A DNA stretch of 10,964 nucleotides from a bacterium (GTDB lineage: Bacteria; Desulfobacterota; UBA8473): contig WOUX01000016.1 in assembly GCA_009773075.1 (NCBI GenBank), forward strand, positions 1 through 10,964. Direction: 5' to 3'. The notes under the pieces were generated by a model, which was not told the origin of the DNA, made no database searches, and saw only the letters and a program-made list of their open reading frames with translations. Positions 1 to 6,791 of the stretch are shown here, one piece after another (position 1 is the first letter of the stretch; each line of letters begins with the position of its first letter). The translations under genes were made by a program, and so were the position numbers.

Positions 1-607
1 TTTTGATCTCTCCAATGATATCAGACAACCTTATCAGGTTTTGTTTCGTAGATTCAATCTTACTCGACGCCTCTTTTTTTCTATTTTTATATTTTGTCAC
101 ACCGGCTGCCTCTTCAATCAGAAATCTTCTATCCTGGGGTTTAGAATTCAAAATCATCTCAACCTTTCCCTGCTCTACCATAGAATAGGTCTTGGTACCC
201 AGCCCCGTGTCCATAAAAAGCTCTGCTATGTCTTTGAGACGACAGGGAATCTTATTAATATAGTATTCGCTTTCTCCTGATCGAAAGAGACGTCTGGTTA
301 CCTGGATCTCGCTGAACTCATGATATTCAGGTGGGGCTATGCCGTCATCGTTTGAGAAGATCAACGAAACCTCTGCAACCCCTGTTGGTTTTATCCCCTC
401 ACTTCCGTTGAAGATGATATCTTCCATTAAAGCTCCCCTGAGCTGTTTGGCACTGAGTTCTCCCATAGCCCACCGTATGGCATCTATAACATTGCTCTTT
501 CCACAACCATTTGGTCCAACTATAGCTGTAATACCGGGTTGAAAGGAAAGGTCTGTTTTTTCAGCAAAGGACTTGAATCCAAAAACCTTCACTTCTTTTA
601 TCTTCAT
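1..607 (-). CDS. smc: Chromosome segregation ATPase SMC, N-terminal part (runs off the window)
   Basis: SMC forms the ATP-driven coiled-coil ring of the bacterial condensin and works with the kleisin ScpA and with ScpB, both also encoded in this window. The first 202 codons are present, starting at the ATG at 607-605; the gene continues past base 1. The product begins MKIKEVKVFGFKSFAEK, the typical SMC N-terminus. The Walker A motif GPNGCGKS lies at residues 31-38, followed by NVIDAIRWAMGE. Near residues 140-150 the sequence TYSMVEQGKVEMIL matches the conserved Q-loop region of the SMC head. The last visible part, rich in Lys and Glu after KYKNRKKEA, is the start of the first coiled coil. A GGAAGG ribosome binding site lies about 9 nt before the ATG. 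The ATPase C-terminal half and hinge are outside the window. RecN or SbcC are less likely because the N-terminal signature is SMC-like. Confidence 0.96.
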   Translation of the reverse strand, partial: MKIKEVKVFGFKSFAEKTDLSFQPGITAIVGPNGCGKSNVIDAIRWAMGELSAKQLRGALMEDIIFNGSEGIKPTGVAEVSLIFSNDDGIAPPEYHEFSEIQVTRRLFRSGESEYYINKIPCRLKDIAELFMDTGLGTKTYSMVEQGKVEMILNSKPQDRRFLIEEAAGVTKYKNRKKEASSKIESTKQNLIRLSDIIGEIK

Positions 608-722
608 ACCCAAAAGCCTTCCTTCTTCAGGTAACCCCTAAACTCTTATTCCAGCCTAAGGATTAAATTACATACAGCCAGTTAATTATTAACATCTGAA
701 TTTACATACAAAAATTTTGATT

Positions 723-751
723 AATATAGCATCGATTTTACCTTTTGTAAA
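723..751 (-). promoter_or_regulatory. Probable sigma-70 promoter of smc
   Basis: Read on the minus strand, TTTACA (751-746) is followed after 17 nt by TATATT (728-723), five of six matches to each consensus hexamer with the ideal spacing. It points at smc and would leave an untranslated leader of roughly 105-110 nt. It lies downstream of the terminator that ends the preceding operon, so smc probably has its own transcript. This is a sequence match only. Confidence 0.55.
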
Positions 752-881
752 GGAAAAAATACAACAAAATGTATACAGTTATATTTATACCACAATATAT
801 AGTGTTAATATTGGATTTGGGAATGTAGCCATCCAGGGTTGTTATCGACACTGTATATAGGTAGGAATATATAAGCATAAA

Positions 882-921
882 TAAAAAAGCGGACTATTTA
901 ATAAATGATAAATAGTCCGCT
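882..921 (-). terminator. Rho-independent terminator of the MaoC-CBS operon
   Basis: A perfect 13-bp stem pairs 888-900 (AGCGGACTATTTA) with 909-921, around an 8-nt loop. On the minus strand it is followed at once by a run of six T (888-883), the expected layout for termination of transcription coming from the CBS gene that stops at 992. The plus-strand side also has a T run at 926-931, so it could work in both directions, but no plus-strand gene points at it. Confidence 0.85.
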
Positions 922-934
922 CTCATTTTTTGCC

Positions 935-959
935 CTGTTAGAGATGACATCTTTAACAG
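935..959 (-). other. Short stem-loop in the 3' untranslated region of the CBS gene
   Basis: CTGTTAGAGATG pairs with the following ATCTTTAACAG across about 11-12 bp with one G-T pair and a very short loop. It lies between the CBS stop codon at 992 and the main terminator. It has no T run of its own, so it is more likely an RNA-stabilising or minor structural hairpin than a terminator. Confidence 0.45.
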
Positions 960-991
960 AGTTTATCTGAGCTCATTTGATAAATAATAGG

Positions 992-1633
992 CTATCGTTT
1001 CCTCAAGGTTACCTCATAACCTTTCCCTTTCAACTCATCAACAACCTTGCTGGCATCTTCACTATCTACATGAATAACAAGGTCATTCTTCCCCTTTTCA
1101 GGCGGAGTAATAACATGAAGTGTTATGATCCGAAACCCGTGCTTATTGATGCAAGAAATCACTTCTTCCAGGGCTTTCCCCTCTCCTGCCTGGCTGACTT
1201 CGATCCTACTACCTGGACTACCTATACCCAACACCTTGTTTACAATCTTGTAAAAGACGTCATTGGTAGTTAATATTCCCACTACCCTACCATCCTCAAG
1301 CACTATCAAGGCGCCTACCTTGTTCTCCTGGGATAGAGATATTGCCTCCTCAACGGTCATATCAGGTTTTACTGTGATTAAATGCTTTTCCATAATCTCT
1401 TTTACGGTCGTCTTTTCAAGAAGATAACCAATTTCCCAAACGGTAAGGGATGTTGCCTTGGAAGGCGAAACACTCTCCAATCTGTGCTCGGTAACCATGC
1501 CTACCAGCTTTCCCTTGTCTACCACTGGTAACCTGCGAAATCTGTGGGCTTGCATTATCCTCTTTGCATCCGCAATAGATGTACTGCTGGGAACAGTGAC
1601 AACATTCGTTGTCATAATGTCTTTTACATACAT
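992..1633 (-). CDS. CBS-CBS-ACT protein, AcuB-like
   Basis: This 213-residue protein has two CBS domains, roughly residues 1-60 (MYVKDIMTTNVVTVP...RLPVVDKGKLVGMVTEHRL) and 73-130 (TVKEIMEKHLITVKPDMTVEEA...LIVLEDGRVVGILTTNDVF). A C-terminal ACT-like domain covers about 138-213 (SRIEVSQAGEGKALEEV...HGFRIITLHV). This order and length match the AcuB family, named after a Bacillus subtilis acetoin-utilisation locus, whose members are thought to sense adenine nucleotides or similar small molecules. The biochemical role here cannot be read from sequence. AAAGGAGGAG lies a few bases before the ATG. It starts 43 bp after the stop of the MaoC-like gene and ends before a strong terminator, so the two genes form one transcript. 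No acuA or acuC neighbour is present, so an acetoin role should not be assumed. Confidence 0.88.
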   Translation of the reverse strand: MYVKDIMTTNVVTVPSSTSIADAKRIMQAHRFRRLPVVDKGKLVGMVTEHRLESVSPSKATSLTVWEIGYLLEKTTVKEIMEKHLITVKPDMTVEEAISLSQENKVGALIVLEDGRVVGILTTNDVFYKIVNKVLGIGSPGSRIEVSQAGEGKALEEVISCINKHGFRIITLHVITPPEKGKNDLVIHVDSEDASKVVDELKGKGYEVTLRKR

Positions 1634-1676
1634 AGTTCTCCTCCTTTCGTCTTTGTTTTTTTTAAGAAATGGTTAA

Positions 1677-2138
1677 TCAGCCGTAATAACGATAGATGGC
1701 CTCGGCGATACAACAGGGCTTTTCCTGACCTTCTACCTCAAAGGTCATCTTAATTACAATCTGAATCCCTCCCTTGATCTCTTCAATTTCAGCCACCTCG
1801 GCTTTCATACGTAATTTGCCTCCAACAGGTACAGGGGCAGGAAAACGCACCTTATTCAACCCATAATTGACCCCCATCCGCTTCTTTTTTATTTCCATAA
1901 TCTGCTGAAGAAAATAAGGGGCCAAACTCATGGTTAAATATCCGTGGGCAATTGGTCCCCCATAGGGTGATTCTTTCTTGGCCCGTTCCGGGTCTACATG
2001 AATCCACTGATGGTCTCCAGTCGCCTCGGCAAATGTATTAACCCTTTCCTGCGTTACCTCAATCCAGTCAGTTACACCAATCTCCTGTCCCACCATTGTT
2101 TTCAGCTCTTCCAGATCCTCAATGATACGTTTAGCCAC
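1677..2138 (-). CDS. MaoC-like hotdog-fold dehydratase/hydratase
   Basis: The 153-residue product is a single-hotdog MaoC-like protein, a family that adds or removes water on enoyl-CoA or 3-hydroxyacyl thioesters. The hydratase motif is clear: FAEATGDHQWIHVDPERA at about residues 36-53, with the catalytic pair Asp42 and His47, then YGGPIAHGYLTMSL at 59-72 where the conserved His-Gly follows. It resembles the NodN/PhaJ-type branch. I chose the GTG at 2138-2136 because AAGGAGGTG stands just before it (2151-2143). The in-frame upstream start at 2207 has no ribosome site and would overlap the likely promoter. The substrate is unknown. No acyl-CoA dehydrogenase or thiolase gene is visible nearby; the partner gene is the AcuB-like CBS protein 43 bp downstream. 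Confidence 0.9.
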   Translation of the reverse strand: MAKRIIEDLEELKTMVGQEIGVTDWIEVTQERVNTFAEATGDHQWIHVDPERAKKESPYGGPIAHGYLTMSLAPYFLQQIMEIKKKRMGVNYGLNKVRFPAPVPVGGKLRMKAEVAEIEEIKGGIQIVIKMTFEVEGQEKPCCIAEAIYRYYG

Positions 2139-2142
2139 GGAA

Positions 2143-2151
2143 CACCTCCTT
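2143..2151 (-). promoter_or_regulatory. Ribosome binding site that fixes the GTG start of the MaoC-like gene
   Basis: AAGGAGGTG is a near-perfect match to the anti-Shine-Dalgarno sequence. It ends 4 nt before the GTG at 2138, with 6 nt between AGGAGG and the start. It shows that the 23 in-frame codons upstream are leader, not protein. Confidence 0.85.
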
Positions 2152-2178
2152 AAAAAATCATTGGAAAAATACGAAGAC

Positions 2179-2207
2179 ATTCTCTCTATTATTTGTAAAA
2201 TTGTCAA
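2179..2207 (-). promoter_or_regulatory. Possible sigma-70 promoter of the MaoC-CBS operon
   Basis: On the minus strand a perfect TTGACA (2207-2202) is followed after 17 nt by GAGAAT (2184-2179), four of six matches to TATAAT. The start point would fall near 2172, about 35 nt before the GTG codon. The weak -10 box suggests either modest expression or a need for an activator. Confidence 0.42.
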
Positions 2208-2399
2208 CTATTAATTTTCTCTGCTTGAAAAGTAAACACTTGAAATGTTGCAGCCTTGGACCAAAAAACGGAGGTTCAATACCATGGTTCAGTTACACAA
2301 ATTTTAGCCGTTTTATCTAGTAAATGACAAAAGAAAGTAGCCATTGAATATCAACTTATTTAAGCCATTCACTATAATAGGGAACATGGTATACACTAT

Positions 2400-3437
2400 T
2401 CATATCCTTGGGGGGGTATTGGTTTGGATCAAAGGCACACCCTGGTCCAACTGGTTTTTCCATAATCTGAAGATTTTCTCTGTTATCAATGCCTTCTTTT
2501 CAAGCATTTCCTGCTTTGACTTACTGTGTACAATGCCTGCTCCTGCCCCTTTGTGTCCATCACCTATGTTCAGTGTTCTCATGATTTCTCCTACATCTTT
2601 ACCATGAGCAGTGGATTTTAAGGCTATACTTAACGACATCGAAAAGCTGAGATCATTTTTCTTTGTATTTCTTTCAAAAAGGTTTGATATTTGAAGTACA
2701 GCCAATGCATCAGGGTAAATAAGATAGGCAAGATTCTTTATAAGTGAGTGCCTTCTGCTGTATTTTGTAAGATCAAGCAGAACAATCTCACAATCTTGAT
2801 CAGTTGGCATAAAGGTTGAACTCTCCTTTATTATCCTCAGCATACCTTCCTCTTCTCTTTTATACTTCTCGAACCTCTCCCTTACCTTCGGTGTATTGGC
2901 AACCTCTTCAATTGACCTCTCTGTAAGAAGAAAGAGTATCGCCCTCATGTACGAGTCCATTGCATGCCTTGATGACTCTTTTATATTCAATGAGTTATCA
3001 ATTATCTTTCCTGGTGACTCCTTTCTCCAATCCTCTATTGAGCTGTATCCAAAGCTATCAATGATGTCAGCTTCCTTTACAGCATCCTCTATGAATTCAG
3101 GGAGGCTTGTCCTTTCTGAAAAATACTCGAATACTATTCTTGCACAGCTTTTTGATACACCAGCTCTCCCTCTTATAGTTGCCGGATCAATCTTCCTGTG
3201 ATGGAGTTCCTGAAGGTTACCCTCATGATGATCGAACCAGAGACCACAGCACAGTGGGTAAGGAAGATCGCAGACAATATCATTTTCAGATATTGGAATA
3301 AGGGATTTTGTTATAGTTGATGGTCCTGCAAAATATATCTTTCTTACACCCAGGGCAACTGAACATATTGCTCCACTTACAATACCATCAAAATCACTGT
3401 GAGTTATTATTTTTTCATACACAGAATTCAAGCTCAT
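2400..3437 (-). CDS. DHH-family phosphoesterase
   Basis: This 345-residue protein carries the metal-binding motifs of the DHH superfamily: motif I HSDFDG (His13, Asp15, Asp17), motif II at Asp57 (CDLPYP), motif III DHHE at 69-72, and a likely motif IV in EADIIDS (122-128). Near the C-terminus GDGHKGAGAG (292-301) matches the substrate-binding glycine-His loop of a DHHA1-type domain, with Asp in place of the usual second Gly. Family members cleave phosphodiester or phosphoanhydride bonds (nanoRNA, cyclic dinucleotides, pAp, polyphosphate). Which one applies here cannot be told. It is too short for RecJ. It begins 3 bp after the stop of the HoxU-like gene, and its start has only a weak ribosome site (AAGAAAG), suggesting translational coupling to the diaphorase genes. 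The C-terminal 20 or so residues look unstructured. Confidence 0.87.
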   Translation of the reverse strand: MSLNSVYEKIITHSDFDGIVSGAICSVALGVRKIYFAGPSTITKSLIPISENDIVCDLPYPLCCGLWFDHHEGNLQELHHRKIDPATIRGRAGVSKSCARIVFEYFSERTSLPEFIEDAVKEADIIDSFGYSSIEDWRKESPGKIIDNSLNIKESSRHAMDSYMRAILFLLTERSIEEVANTPKVRERFEKYKREEEGMLRIIKESSTFMPTDQDCEIVLLDLTKYSRRHSLIKNLAYLIYPDALAVLQISNLFERNTKKNDLSFSMSLSIALKSTAHGKDVGEIMRTLNIGDGHKGAGAGIVHSKSKQEMLEKKALITEKIFRLWKNQLDQGVPLIQTNTPPRI

Positions 3438-3440
3438 TAG

Positions 3441-4079
3441 TCACTTTCTTGATAGGGCACCTACCGGACATGCCTCTACACACTTTAAACAGGAATTACA
3501 TTTAGCCTTGGCAAGGGGTCTGTTTTGGAAGGTTCCTACTTTGGTTATAAAACCTCGGAAATTAAAGTCCAGGATCGCCTCTTTGACAATTTCATTACAG
3601 ATATAGACACAGAGACCGCACAATACACATAGATTGGGGTTATAGGTAAAGAGAGAATGACTATCGTCTACTGGCAAGTCGGGGAGGATTTGGGGCAGCT
3701 TCTTAGGTTTGAGTTTAAACCCCATCTCACGGGAGATGTCTTGAAGGGCACACTTCTTGTTAGCCGGGCACTCCCTGCATATTATCGGGTGTCTAGACAT
3801 GATCAATTCGAATGCCATTCGTACCAATCGCAATACAGATGCTGTCCTTGTATTTACGATCATACCATCGGTTACTTCTTCAGTGCAACTCGCCACGGGC
3901 TCTTTTTTCCCTTCTACTTCAACAAAGCAGAGTCTACAGCCTCCAAAGGGCAGAGAATTTTCTCCGGCAGAACAAAGATGAGGAATGAATATGCCATTTT
4001 CCAGGGCAGCCCATAGCACCTTTTTCCCCTTTTCCGCCACTATCTCTTTCCCGTTAATCGTTAAAGACAGAGTTTCCAC
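3441..4079 (-). CDS. HoxU/NuoG-N-terminal-like iron-sulfur subunit of a diaphorase
   Basis: A small electron-transfer protein of 212 residues from the GTG start, similar in size to HoxU. Cluster ligands in order: a plant-type [2Fe-2S] site C36-x11-C48-x2-C51-x13-C65; a His-Cys3 [4Fe-4S] site H97-x3-C101-x2-C104-x5-C110; and two C-x2-C-x2-C-x3-C [4Fe-4S] sites at 151-161 and 194-204. This is the NuoG/HydA N-terminal layout without the molybdopterin or H-cluster domain, so it is a relay, not a hydrogenase. I chose GTG 4079 because AAGGAAG sits just before it and the product then begins VETLSLTINGKEI, as relatives do. An in-frame ATG at 4139 would add 20 residues of no domain character and overlap nuoF by 20 nt, and has no clear ribosome site. 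It is the third gene of the diaphorase operon. Confidence 0.85.
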   Translation of the reverse strand: METLSLTINGKEIVAEKGKKVLWAALENGIFIPHLCSAGENSLPFGGCRLCFVEVEGKKEPVASCTEEVTDGMIVNTRTASVLRLVRMAFELIMSRHPIICRECPANKKCALQDISREMGFKLKPKKLPQILPDLPVDDSHSLFTYNPNLCVLCGLCVYICNEIVKEAILDFNFRGFITKVGTFQNRPLAKAKCNSCLKCVEACPVGALSRK

Positions 4080-4083
4080 ATTT

Positions 4084-4090
4084 CTTCCTT
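4084..4090 (-). promoter_or_regulatory. Ribosome binding site supporting the GTG start of the HoxU-like gene
   Basis: AAGGAAG lies 4 nt before GTG 4079. The alternative ATG at 4139 is preceded by CCTCGGG, which is not a ribosome site. This favours the shorter protein, but coupled translation from the ATG inside the nuoF overlap cannot be excluded. Confidence 0.5.
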
Positions 4091-4119
4091 GTCCATTCTG
4101 CAGGGACGGACGTTCACCC

Positions 4120-6108
4120 CTAATTTGATCGATTATCATCCCGAGGTTCAGATTCAGGAAGTTGAGATATAGGTGATATCTTTATTACTGCATCATATTG
4201 GGCAGGACAGGCATCCATACAGTTCGCACACTTAACGCATTTCTCCTGATCTATAGCCTTCAGGCGATCTCTTCTGGTATAGATAGCCTCTGTTGGACAA
4301 CTGCCAACACAGGCATCACACGCCCGCTGGCATTTTTCAGGTATAATGTAATACGCAATAAGATCCTTACACTCCAGTGAAGGACATCTTTTATCTAAGA
4401 TGTGGGCCTCGTATTCTTCCCTGAAATAACACAGGGTTGTAAGGATGGGATTAGGGGCGGTCTTCCCCAGGTTACAGAGAGAACCCTGTTTAACGGTTTC
4501 AGCCAATTCCTCAAGCAGATCCAGGTCTTCCATAATGCCTGCTCCTTGTGTGATGTCAGCGAGGATATTCAGCATATGCTTGGTTCCAATTCGGCAGAAG
4601 GTACACTTGCCACAGGACTCCTTCTGTGTAAATTCTAAAAAGTACCGAGCAGTCTCCACAGCACAGTTGTCTTCATCCAGGACCACCATCCCACCGGAAC
4701 CCATAATCGCTCCTGTCTCAACTATCGTGTCAAAGCATACGGGTGTGTCCAGAAGTGATTCCGGAAGGCACCCCCCTGACGGCCCACCTATTTGAACTGC
4801 TTTAAATTGCTTCTTAATGGTCTTTGGGAGTTCCCCTGCAACGTTTGAAACCTTTATTATGGGAGGAACTCCACCCCCAATATCAAATATGATTTCTCTT
4901 AAGGTAGTTCCAAAGGGAATTTCCACCAAACCCGCATTTTTTATCTTACCGGCCAGGGCAAAGACGGCTGTGCCCATACATCCTTCCATACCCACAGAGG
5001 AGACCTTTTCATTTCCATAGACGAGTATTTTGGGGATAGAGGCAAGGGTTTTGACATTGTTTATCAGGGTAGGTTTCCCCCAGAGTCCTCTATTTGCCGG
5101 ATAAGGGGGCCTGGGGTTAGGCATACCCCTTTTCCCCTCTATGGATGCTATCAAAGCCGTTTCTTCACCACAAACGAATGCCCCTGCACCCTGGTTTATC
5201 TTGATATCAAAGCTGATTTTGCTGTCCAGGATATTCTTCCCCAAAAGCCCCAGTTCTCTTGCCTGATAGACCGCCGTTGTTAATACGGATACTGCTTGTG
5301 GATACTCTTTTCTAACGTATATGTAACCAGACTCAGCCCCGATTGCATAACCTGCTATAATCATTCCTTCGATAATGGAATGAGGATCGCTTTCCAGGAT
5401 TGTCCTGTCCATAAAGGCACCAGGGTCCCCTTCATCAGCATTGCATATAAGATACTTCGGGAATTCAGGGGCATCTCGGCATATATCCCACTTTTTCCAG
5501 GTGTCAAAACCCGCGCCTCCCAGTCCCCTTAAACCTGCTTTTTTTATCTCTTCTATTATCTCTAAGGGTTCTATTTTCAGAGCACAAGTTAACCCTTCAT
5601 ATCCACTTACTGCTATGTAATGATTAATATCCTCTGGGTCTATACAGCCGCAGTTTTTCAGCAGCCATCTCCGTTCCCTGGACCACCTCGGGGTTTCGTA
5701 AACTGTGGGAACTATATCGTTTTCTTCCATCGCCCCTAAAGCCCATTCAAGGGCAGGATCCTCTTCGTTGAAAAATCTCCTTATGAGTATTTGGGCTCGG
5801 TTAGGGGTGAGGTAACCATACATTATGGGAGGCCATCCCGGTTTGGAAACAACAGCCATGGGTTCAGCATAGCAGTGCCCGTGGCATCCAACTTGAACTA
5901 TTCTGGCCTCGATATTGAGGGTCTTTAAAATGTCTTCAAAAGAAGAAAGCACTTCGAGAGAACCGGCTGACCTTCCGCATGTAGCTGTCCCCACATAGAT
6001 AGTTATCCCTTTTTTTCCATCCATGCCTGGAAAATCTTTTAATGCGTTTTTTTTAAGTTCTTCGAACCGTTCCCTGACTGCCTTTCCCATCATCAGATTC
6101 TTCACCAT
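4120..6108 (-). CDS. nuoF: NuoF/HydB-type NADH-binding flavoprotein of a diaphorase
   Basis: This 662-residue protein oxidises or reduces NAD(H) through FMN and passes electrons along Fe-S clusters. Residues 35-112 are a thioredoxin-like [2Fe-2S] domain (Cys44, Cys75, Cys79), as in HydB and HoxF. The FMN/NADH domain follows with GLRGLGGAGF (192-201), CNADEGDPGAFMDR (222-235) and the VCGEETALIASIEGKRG segment. The NuoF [4Fe-4S] site is C499-x2-C502-x2-C505-x39-C545. A C-terminal ferredoxin domain has two sites: C593-x3-C597-x2-C600-x3-C604, where the first spacing is one residue longer than usual, and a standard C624-x2-C627-x2-C630-x3-C634. The extra domains point to a soluble HydB/HoxF-type enzyme rather than membrane complex I. 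The start overlaps the upstream NuoE gene by 56 nt (38 nt if the later ATG at 6090 is used). Confidence 0.95.
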   Translation of the reverse strand: MVKNLMMGKAVRERFEELKKNALKDFPGMDGKKGITIYVGTATCGRSAGSLEVLSSFEDILKTLNIEARIVQVGCHGHCYAEPMAVVSKPGWPPIMYGYLTPNRAQILIRRFFNEEDPALEWALGAMEENDIVPTVYETPRWSRERRWLLKNCGCIDPEDINHYIAVSGYEGLTCALKIEPLEIIEEIKKAGLRGLGGAGFDTWKKWDICRDAPEFPKYLICNADEGDPGAFMDRTILESDPHSIIEGMIIAGYAIGAESGYIYVRKEYPQAVSVLTTAVYQARELGLLGKNILDSKISFDIKINQGAGAFVCGEETALIASIEGKRGMPNPRPPYPANRGLWGKPTLINNVKTLASIPKILVYGNEKVSSVGMEGCMGTAVFALAGKIKNAGLVEIPFGTTLREIIFDIGGGVPPIIKVSNVAGELPKTIKKQFKAVQIGGPSGGCLPESLLDTPVCFDTIVETGAIMGSGGMVVLDEDNCAVETARYFLEFTQKESCGKCTFCRIGTKHMLNILADITQGAGIMEDLDLLEELAETVKQGSLCNLGKTAPNPILTTLCYFREEYEAHILDKRCPSLECKDLIAYYIIPEKCQRACDACVGSCPTEAIYTRRDRLKAIDQEKCVKCANCMDACPAQYDAVIKISPISQLPESEPRDDNRSN

Positions 6109-6643
6109 CTTCTTTTGTGCTGGATCCAGATTCTTCCTTTCTTTTCTTTTCGGCTTCTTTTCCCAATTGATATTTTAGAAGGATACCATCCACTTTAGTA
6201 GGATCCATTTGACCACGCACCTCTTTATTAATAACTGTTACAGGTGCCAAGACACAGCATCCCACACAATTCACCCTTTCCAGGCTGAATTCCCGATCTT
6301 CTGTTACTTCTCCTTCCTTTATTTCCAAACGTCTTTCCCACGATTCCAGAACGATGTTACCCCGTTTTACATGGCATGCTGTACCCATACATACCTGGAT
6401 ATGATTCTTCCCCGGTGGGGTAAAACGAAATTGGTTGTAAAATGTAGCCACTCCATAAATGGTTGTTTCTGAGATATTCAGATACCTGGCTACTTCTATC
6501 ATACCTTCTTCTGGAAGATAACCAAGGTGGTCCTGAATTGAGAGGAGCATGGCAATCATATTCTTATCTCCTTCCCAGTTCTTGAGAGTCTCATTGACTA
6601 TCTTCAATTCATCTTTAGAATCTGGTTCCCTTTCATTCTTCAT
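6053..6643 (-). CDS. nuoE: NuoE/HoxE-type [2Fe-2S] subunit with a charged C-terminal tail
   Basis: The 196-residue product is the small thioredoxin-like [2Fe-2S] partner of the NuoF-type protein. An N-terminal helical region contains LLSIQDHLGYLPEEGM, followed by VATFYNQFRFTPPGK, both family hallmarks. The cluster ligands are C85-x4-C90 (VCMGTACH) and C126-x3-C130 (NCVGCC). Relatives normally end soon after the fold. Here residues from about 162 onward are a tail rich in Lys, Glu, Asp, Ser and Gly with no fold signature. The part that overlaps the next gene is encoded in a second frame. AAAGAGGAAC lies just before the ATG. It is the first gene of the operon nuoE-nuoF-hoxU-like-DHH. The 148 bp upstream hold an inverted repeat that may be an operator. 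Confidence 0.93.
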   Translation of the reverse strand: MKNEREPDSKDELKIVNETLKNWEGDKNMIAMLLSIQDHLGYLPEEGMIEVARYLNISETTIYGVATFYNQFRFTPPGKNHIQVCMGTACHVKRGNIVLESWERRLEIKEGEVTEDREFSLERVNCVGCCVLAPVTVINKEVRGQMDPTKVDGILLKYQLGKEAEKKRKEESGSSTKEDGEESDDGKGSQGTVRRT

Positions 6644-6703
6644 AAAGTTCCTCTTTGAATCCTCTTGCTTTTTTGGGGATTATCTTCGAGGGTTCCCAAA
6701 TGG

Positions 6704-6724
6704 TAAGTAATGGAGGATTACTTA
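6704..6724. promoter_or_regulatory. Perfect 8-bp inverted repeat upstream of the diaphorase operon
   Basis: TAAGTAAT and ATTACTTA are separated by GGAGG, giving a symmetrical site centred about 71 bp before the nuoE start codon. It has no following T run on either strand, so it does not look like a terminator. The size and symmetry fit a dimeric regulator site. No convincing -35/-10 pair was found next to it, so its role is open. Confidence 0.4.
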
Positions 6725-6791
6725 TTATGGGGTATAGAATGGAAAAAGACATCCTAAATATAAAACGCTTGACAATATATGGTAAAAATGC

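Larger units (their letters stand above)
608..991. other. Intergenic stretch between smc and the CBS-protein gene
   Basis: This 384-base AT-rich stretch has no credible open reading frame on either strand. From right to left it contains a small hairpin (935-959), a strong intrinsic terminator (882-921), about 130 bases with no recognisable feature, the smc promoter (723-751) and the smc leader with its ribosome binding site. A nine-base direct repeat, TTACATACA, occurs at 668-676 and 702-710 in the leader; its meaning, if any, is unclear. Confidence 0.7.

Noticed and set aside
668..710. Direct repeat TTACATACA in the smc leader as a regulatory site
   Set aside because: Nine bases in a very AT-rich stretch can recur by chance, and the spacing has no clear meaning.
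977..1273. A plus-strand frame of 98 codons
   Set aside because: It lies antisense within the CBS-protein gene, which has clear domains, a good ribosome site and a terminator. The plus-strand frame shows no motif.
2208..2399. Terminator for the diaphorase-DHH operon
   Set aside because: I looked for a hairpin followed by T residues on the minus strand after the DHH stop and found none convincing. Read-through into the MaoC-CBS operon remains possible.
2400..3437. RecJ exonuclease
   Set aside because: The DHH motifs match the superfamily, but the length, the spacing between motifs and the absence of an OB-fold region do not match RecJ.
3441..4139. Iron-only hydrogenase catalytic subunit
   Set aside because: The N-terminal Fe-S layout matches HydA, but the protein stops right after the last ferredoxin motif and has none of the H-cluster sequences.
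4082..4139. N-terminal extension of the HoxU-like protein from ATG 4139
   Set aside because: The 20 extra residues have no domain character, the ATG lacks a ribosome site, and a GTG with AAGGAAG sits at the homologous start. Kept only as an alternative.
3441..6643. NADH:quinone oxidoreductase (complex I) operon
   Set aside because: Only E-, F- and N-terminal G-type subunits are present, F carries HydB-like extra ferredoxin domains, and no membrane subunits follow. A soluble diaphorase fits better.
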